NCBI RefSeq assembly: GCF_030271215.1
Contig: NZ_JASNGB010000174.1
Location: 1,185 to 6,500 of the forward strand
Origin: Deinococcus rhizophilus
GTDB taxonomy: Bacteria > Deinococcota > Deinococci > Deinococcales > Deinococcaceae
DNA: 5,316 nucleotides
Direction: 5' to 3'
This document shows, piece by piece, positions 1 to 5,316 of the stretch. Made by a program: the position numbers and the translations under genes. Within the stretch, counting starts at the first letter, position 1; each line of letters opens with the position of its first letter. The notes beneath the pieces were generated by a model, which worked only from the letters and a program-made list of their open reading frames with translations, did no database searches and was not told the DNA's origin.

Positions 1-65
1 GGGTGAATGGGGGAGGAGTGCCGCCCATGCCCCCCCTGTTCGCCCGGCTGGTGGCGGCGCTGTAG
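1..65 (+). CDS. C-terminal end of an unidentified protein (5' partial)
   Basis: The frame with codons starting at base 3 is open from the window edge to a TAG at 63-65. It reads VNGGGVPPMPPLFARLVAAL then stop. Its third codon positions are nearly all G or C, while frame 2 has many T-ending codons and frame 1 has an immediate TGA at 4-6. That is the pattern expected of a real gene in this GC-rich DNA. The stop abuts the stop codon of the convergent CFA synthase gene with no base between. Only about 20 residues are visible, so no family or function can be assigned. The chance that the frame is open by accident over such a short stretch is not negligible. Confidence 0.45.
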   Translation, partial: VNGGGVPPMPPLFARLVAAL

Positions 66-1487
<1,422 letters not shown>

Positions 1488-1492
1488 GGGCG

Positions 1493-1497
1493 CTCCT
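1493..1497 (-). promoter_or_regulatory. Ribosome binding site of cfa
   Basis: On the minus strand AGGAG lies 5 bases before the ATG at 1487. It decides the start: the upstream in-frame ATG codons (at 1541 and 1580) would add a Pro/Arg-rich segment encoded across the probable promoter. Confidence 0.75.
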
Positions 1498-1536
1498 GGG
1501 GGGGCTGGGTTGAAGGGGGACGCAGGACTGCGGCCC

Positions 1537-1542
1537 AGCATA
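1537..1542 (-). promoter_or_regulatory. Candidate -10 hexamer for cfa
   Basis: The minus strand reads TATGCT here, a 4/6 match to the sigma-70-type -10 consensus TATAAT, preceded by TGCA (a near extended -10). Transcription starting about 7 bases downstream would give a leader of roughly 40 bases containing the AGGAG site. No convincing -35 TTGACA match is visible 16-18 bases upstream. The hexamer overlaps the perfect 8-base palindrome GCATATGC (1538-1545). The same TATGCTGG octamer occurs before the divergent cpdB gene. Confidence 0.4.
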
Positions 1543-1683
1543 TGCAGTTCCGGGCCCCTCGCCGCTTCCCTTGTCTTCACGAAGGCTGGACTTGCTCCCT
1601 TTCCTCAGGAGCGGCTTCTCCAGGCGGCCCGCGATCTTGGACCGGGAGCGCTGGCCCCTTCACACGCCCCTGACCCCTGGCCG

Positions 1684-1689
1684 TATGCT
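1684..1689 (+). promoter_or_regulatory. Candidate -10 hexamer for a leaderless cpdB transcript
   Basis: TATGCT ends 7 bases before the GTG at 1697, so the expected transcription start coincides with, or is within a base of, the start codon. That is the layout of a leaderless mRNA, which is common in Deinococcus. No clear -35 element is seen. The hexamer overlaps the alternative ATG start at 1685, which would make that start unusable on this transcript. Confidence 0.45.
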
Positions 1690-1696
1690 GGAGGGC

Positions 1697-3592
<1,896 letters not shown>

Positions 3593-3606
3593 GGGGATGC
3601 AGAGGA

Positions 3607-3635
3607 GAGGCGGGGGCTGCCTTGGCCCCCGCCTC
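3607..3635. terminator. GC-rich hairpin, probable bidirectional terminator
   Basis: Bases 3607-3617 (GAGGCGGGGGC) pair perfectly with 3625-3635 around a 7-base loop, giving an 11-bp stem. Allowing one bulged C at 3636 adds about four more pairs outward (3603-3606 with 3637-3640, one G-U). It begins 14 bases after the cpdB stop and lies 26 bases beyond the stop of the convergent lipoprotein gene. The T content after the stem is modest (CTCTTATGTT on the plus strand), so it is not a textbook intrinsic terminator. Its position and stability still suit ending transcription from both sides. Confidence 0.75.
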
Positions 3636-3661
3636 CTCTTATGTTCGCAGGCTGCCGGGTT

Positions 3662-4309
3662 CTACTCGTCGCCCGCCTTGATGGCCCTGTTCGAGATGTT
3701 GCTCGCCTTGACCACGACGGGATGCCCGTTGCTGCTTTTGCCAGTAAACTCGATGTCGACGACGCTGTAGGCTCCTGCGTTGGTCCTCTGAACTTCCTCA
3801 ATCAGATCATCTGCGAAGGTGAGTGAGAACCCCCCAATGGGCAGACCATTGGCGGGCTGCACATCACTCCGGATTCTTCCGTCGGTGGTGTACATCTGGC
3901 AGGACTGATAGTTCGGCAGCGACGCGCGTTCCGGGCAACTCCAGCCGGAGGGGACATAGATGTCGGCCTTGTCGGAGTTAGAAACCTCGGTGCTCACCCG
4001 CCCGTTGAAGTCGTACCGTGTGATGCGCCAGCCAGTGATGTAGACCGCATCCGAGCCGGGCCGGGTCATGAAGGTAAAGGTCACAGGGCCCGGGTTCCCG
4101 GCAGTCCAGACCGTCTTGGCGGGAGTGACGTTACCCTCCTCATCGACCTCTTCGGGGGTGAACGCTTTGGTCACCGTCACAAAAGAGGTGGCGTCTCCGG
4201 CGTCAACGCCAACCGATACGCGATTATTCCCAGTGATCTGCCCCGGCGCACTTCCGCAGGCGCTGAGGGCGAGGCCCGCAAGCAGGGCAAGGGCGGATAG
4301 TCTCTTCAT
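3662..4309 (-). CDS. Unrecognised small lipoprotein
   Basis: I do not recognise this 215-residue protein. It begins with a clear lipoprotein signal: MKR, the hydrophobic run LSALALLAGLAL, and the lipobox LSAC with the lipidated Cys at 18. It should therefore be exported and anchored to a membrane. The mature part is rich in T, V and S, alternates hydrophobic and polar residues (for example PVTFTF at 75-80 and GFSLTF at 160-165), and has two further Cys (C125 and C137) that could form a disulfide. This suggests a beta-sandwich, perhaps Ig-like, but that is inference. The start overlaps the rex stop as ATGA and has a GGAGGAG site 5 bases upstream, so it is very likely translated from the rex mRNA. 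Four hand-counted 60-base blocks average about 58% GC, clearly below its neighbours, which may mean recent acquisition or relaxed codon use. Its frame is unbroken, so it is probably functional. Confidence 0.85.
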   Translation of the reverse strand: MKRLSALALLAGLALSACGSAPGQITGNNRVSVGVDAGDATSFVTVTKAFTPEEVDEEGNVTPAKTVWTAGNPGPVTFTFMTRPGSDAVYITGWRITRYDFNGRVSTEVSNSDKADIYVPSGWSCPERASLPNYQSCQMYTTDGRIRSDVQPANGLPIGGFSLTFADDLIEEVQRTNAGAYSVVDIEFTGKSSNGHPVVVKASNISNRAIKAGDE

Positions 4310-5001
4310 TCAGTCTCCTCCGTGTCCACGGCGTTCAGGTGTGGGTTCAGGATGTAAAAGGCGAGCCGTTTCATTCCGGCCAGGAAGTCCACGTTCTCGA
4401 CAATCACAGCACGCCACTCGTCACTGATTTCTTGCTGCCCCGCCCGTTCCAGCATGCGGGGCTGAATCACCGTGGGCGCGAAGTTGAGAATGCCGCGCAC
4501 GCCCGCTCCGGCCAGCGCCTGCGCCGCGTCCTGCGCGTGGTCGGGCGGCACAGCCAGAAAGCCCATATCCACCTTGTTGCCGCGCACGAACTCGGGCAGC
4601 TCGTCCATATGCCGCACGGTCAGGCCGCGCACCGTGCGCCCCACCACGTCGGGATTCACGTCGAAGAGTCCGACATACTGAAACTGATAGTCGCTCGCGC
4701 CGGGATAGTTGGCGATGGCCTGCCCCAGCCGCCCCACGCCGACGACCACCACGTTCCAAGTCTGGTTCAGGCCCAGCACCCGCATCAGCTCGCGCTTGAG
4801 GATCGGCACCGTGTACCCCATCCCGCGCGTCCCGAAGCGACCGAAATAGGCGAGGTCCTTGCGCACCTGAAAGGCCGTGACTCCGGCCCGTTCGGCGAGG
4901 TCGTTGCTGCTGGTGCGGCTGATCTCCTGGGCTTCCAGGCCCTCCAGAATGCGGAGGTAGGTCACCAGACGGCTGATGGTCGCGGTGGGAATCCCGGTCA
5001 T
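4306..5001 (-). CDS. rex: Redox-sensing transcriptional repressor Rex
   Basis: Rex is a dimeric repressor that binds operators when NADH/NAD+ is low and is released by NADH, adjusting respiratory and fermentative genes. The 231-residue protein has an N-terminal winged helix (about 5-70): ATISRLVTYLRIL (7-19), the recognition helix with TAFQVRKDLAYFG (42-54), and the wing FGTRGMGY (56-63). A Rossmann NAD(H)-binding domain follows, with VVVGVGRLGQA (85-95, GxGxxG) and LFDVNP (112-117), where D114 is placed to contact the adenosine ribose and favour NAD(H). The end has ILNFAPTV (171-178), VENVDFLAGMKRL (201-213) and the domain-swap helix. It follows Thermus aquaticus Rex closely as I remember it, apart from about 14 extra residues between FAP (174-176) and VENVD (201-205). 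Its ATG overlaps the upstream SPOR gene stop by one base (TGATG), with a modest AGGA site 7 bases upstream, so it is probably expressed from a promoter outside the window. No Rex-type operator (TTGTGAA-n4-TTCACAA) was seen in the window. Confidence 0.95.
   Translation of the reverse strand: MTGIPTATISRLVTYLRILEGLEAQEISRTSSNDLAERAGVTAFQVRKDLAYFGRFGTRGMGYTVPILKRELMRVLGLNQTWNVVVVGVGRLGQAIANYPGASDYQFQYVGLFDVNPDVVGRTVRGLTVRHMDELPEFVRGNKVDMGFLAVPPDHAQDAAQALAGAGVRGILNFAPTVIQPRMLERAGQQEISDEWRAVIVENVDFLAGMKRLAFYILNPHLNAVDTEETE
4315..4321 (-). promoter_or_regulatory. Strong ribosome binding site of the lipoprotein gene, inside rex
   Basis: The minus strand reads GGAGGAG, followed by ACTGA and then the ATG at 4309. 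The site lies in the last codons of rex (the acidic tail DTEETE), so the tail codons double as a near-ideal Shine-Dalgarno sequence for the overlapping downstream gene. Confidence 0.75.
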
Positions 5002-5316
5002 CAGCGAATCCTGAAGTGGTCGTGGCCGCCCGCGTCGAGCTTGCGCTCGGCCTCCAGCAGCGCGTCCCCGCTGTAGGGGCCGACCAGCACGGTCACCTTG
5101 CGGTTTTCCGGCGCGTTCACGGTGGGCGAGAAGCCCAGGTCGCGCAGCATCCCGACCAGCCGCCCGGCGCTCTCCTGGCGGTCAAAGGCGCCGACTTGCA
5201 GGTACACCGGACCGTTCGGCGCGGGGGTCTGCGCGGCGGGCGGGGTCGGCGTGCTGGGCGTCTGGGACTCCTGGGGGACGGCCTCGGGGGGAGCGGCGGG
5301 CGCGGGCGCTCCGGCG
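5001..5316 (-). CDS. SPOR-domain protein (5' partial)
   Basis: The frame is open to the window edge, giving at least 104 C-terminal residues. The first 36 visible residues form a low-complexity linker with 12 Pro and 9 Ala (for example STPTPPAAQTP). The last 68 residues form a SPOR domain: YLQVGAF, then a helix (ESAGRLVGMLRDLGF), a strand, KVTVLVGPYSG, a second helix (ALLEAERKL), and the closing strand HFRI. SPOR domains bind denuded septal peptidoglycan and typically sit on the periplasmic side, joined by a Pro-rich linker to an N-terminal membrane helix or signal. That N-terminal part lies beyond base 5316, so membrane attachment is inferred. A GTG at 5207 is not a likely start, because it begins exactly at the SPOR domain and the linker upstream is clearly coding. 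The gene is the first visible member of the SPOR-rex-lipoprotein operon and may help cell division or envelope remodelling. Confidence 0.88.
   Translation of the reverse strand, partial: AGAPAPAAPPEAVPQESQTPSTPTPPAAQTPAPNGPVYLQVGAFDRQESAGRLVGMLRDLGFSPTVNAPENRKVTVLVGPYSGDALLEAERKLDAGGHDHFRIR
5009..5012 (-). promoter_or_regulatory. Ribosome binding site of rex, inside the SPOR gene
   Basis: AGGA on the minus strand sits 7 bases before the rex ATG. It is only moderately strong, so re-initiation after the overlapping TGATG stop/start may contribute to rex translation. Confidence 0.5.

Noticed and set aside
1572..1587. TGTCTTCACGAAGGCT as a possible Rex operator upstream of cfa/cpdB
   Set aside because: Only the CTTCACGAAG core is near-palindromic, and the outer TTGTG/CACAA halves required for a Rex site are missing.
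4339..5076. Plus-strand open frame (245 codons) opposite rex
   Set aside because: It is antisense to a clear Rex protein, with His-, Ala- and Arg-rich composition and no domain; a GC-driven shadow.

Overview
The window is high-GC bacterial DNA: hand-counted 60-base blocks give about 75-77% GC in the cpdB gene, 68% in rex and 52-63% in the lipoprotein gene. It most resembles Deinococcus or a close relative. The Rex protein follows the Thermus-type Rex sequence very closely as I remember it, and one gene has what looks like a leaderless promoter, an arrangement common in Deinococcus. The genus is an inference.

Layout. (1) Bases 1-65 appear to be the last codons of a plus-strand gene that enters from the left. 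(2) Bases 66-1487, minus strand, encode a cyclopropane-fatty-acyl-phospholipid synthase-type methyltransferase with a complete catalytic set and an extra N-terminal membrane segment. (3) A 209-base divergent promoter region (1488-1696) holds one TATGCT hexamer facing each way. (4) Bases 1697-3592, plus strand, encode an exported CpdB-type 2',3'-cyclic-nucleotide 2'-phosphodiesterase/3'-nucleotidase. (5) A strong GC-rich hairpin (3607-3635) separates it from the convergent operon on its right. (6) Bases 3662-5316, minus strand, form a tightly overlapping operon, read in the order SPOR-domain protein (cut by the window edge), rex, then a small unrecognised lipoprotein.

How the genes relate. The left half combines a membrane-lipid modifying enzyme and a periplasmic nucleotide-scavenging enzyme, transcribed away from each other. 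The right half couples the NADH/NAD+-sensing repressor Rex to two envelope proteins, a SPOR peptidoglycan-binding protein and a lipoprotein. The joins are a 1-base overlap (TGATG) and a 4-base overlap (ATGA), so the three are probably co-transcribed and translationally coupled. The operon promoter, and any Rex operator controlling it, lie beyond base 5316.

I see no RNA genes, CRISPR array, insertion sequence, attachment site or origin. No clearly new system is present. The points most worth a second look are the membrane-anchored CFA synthase, the leaderless cpdB start, the insertion in Rex, and the low-GC orphan lipoprotein in the rex operon.
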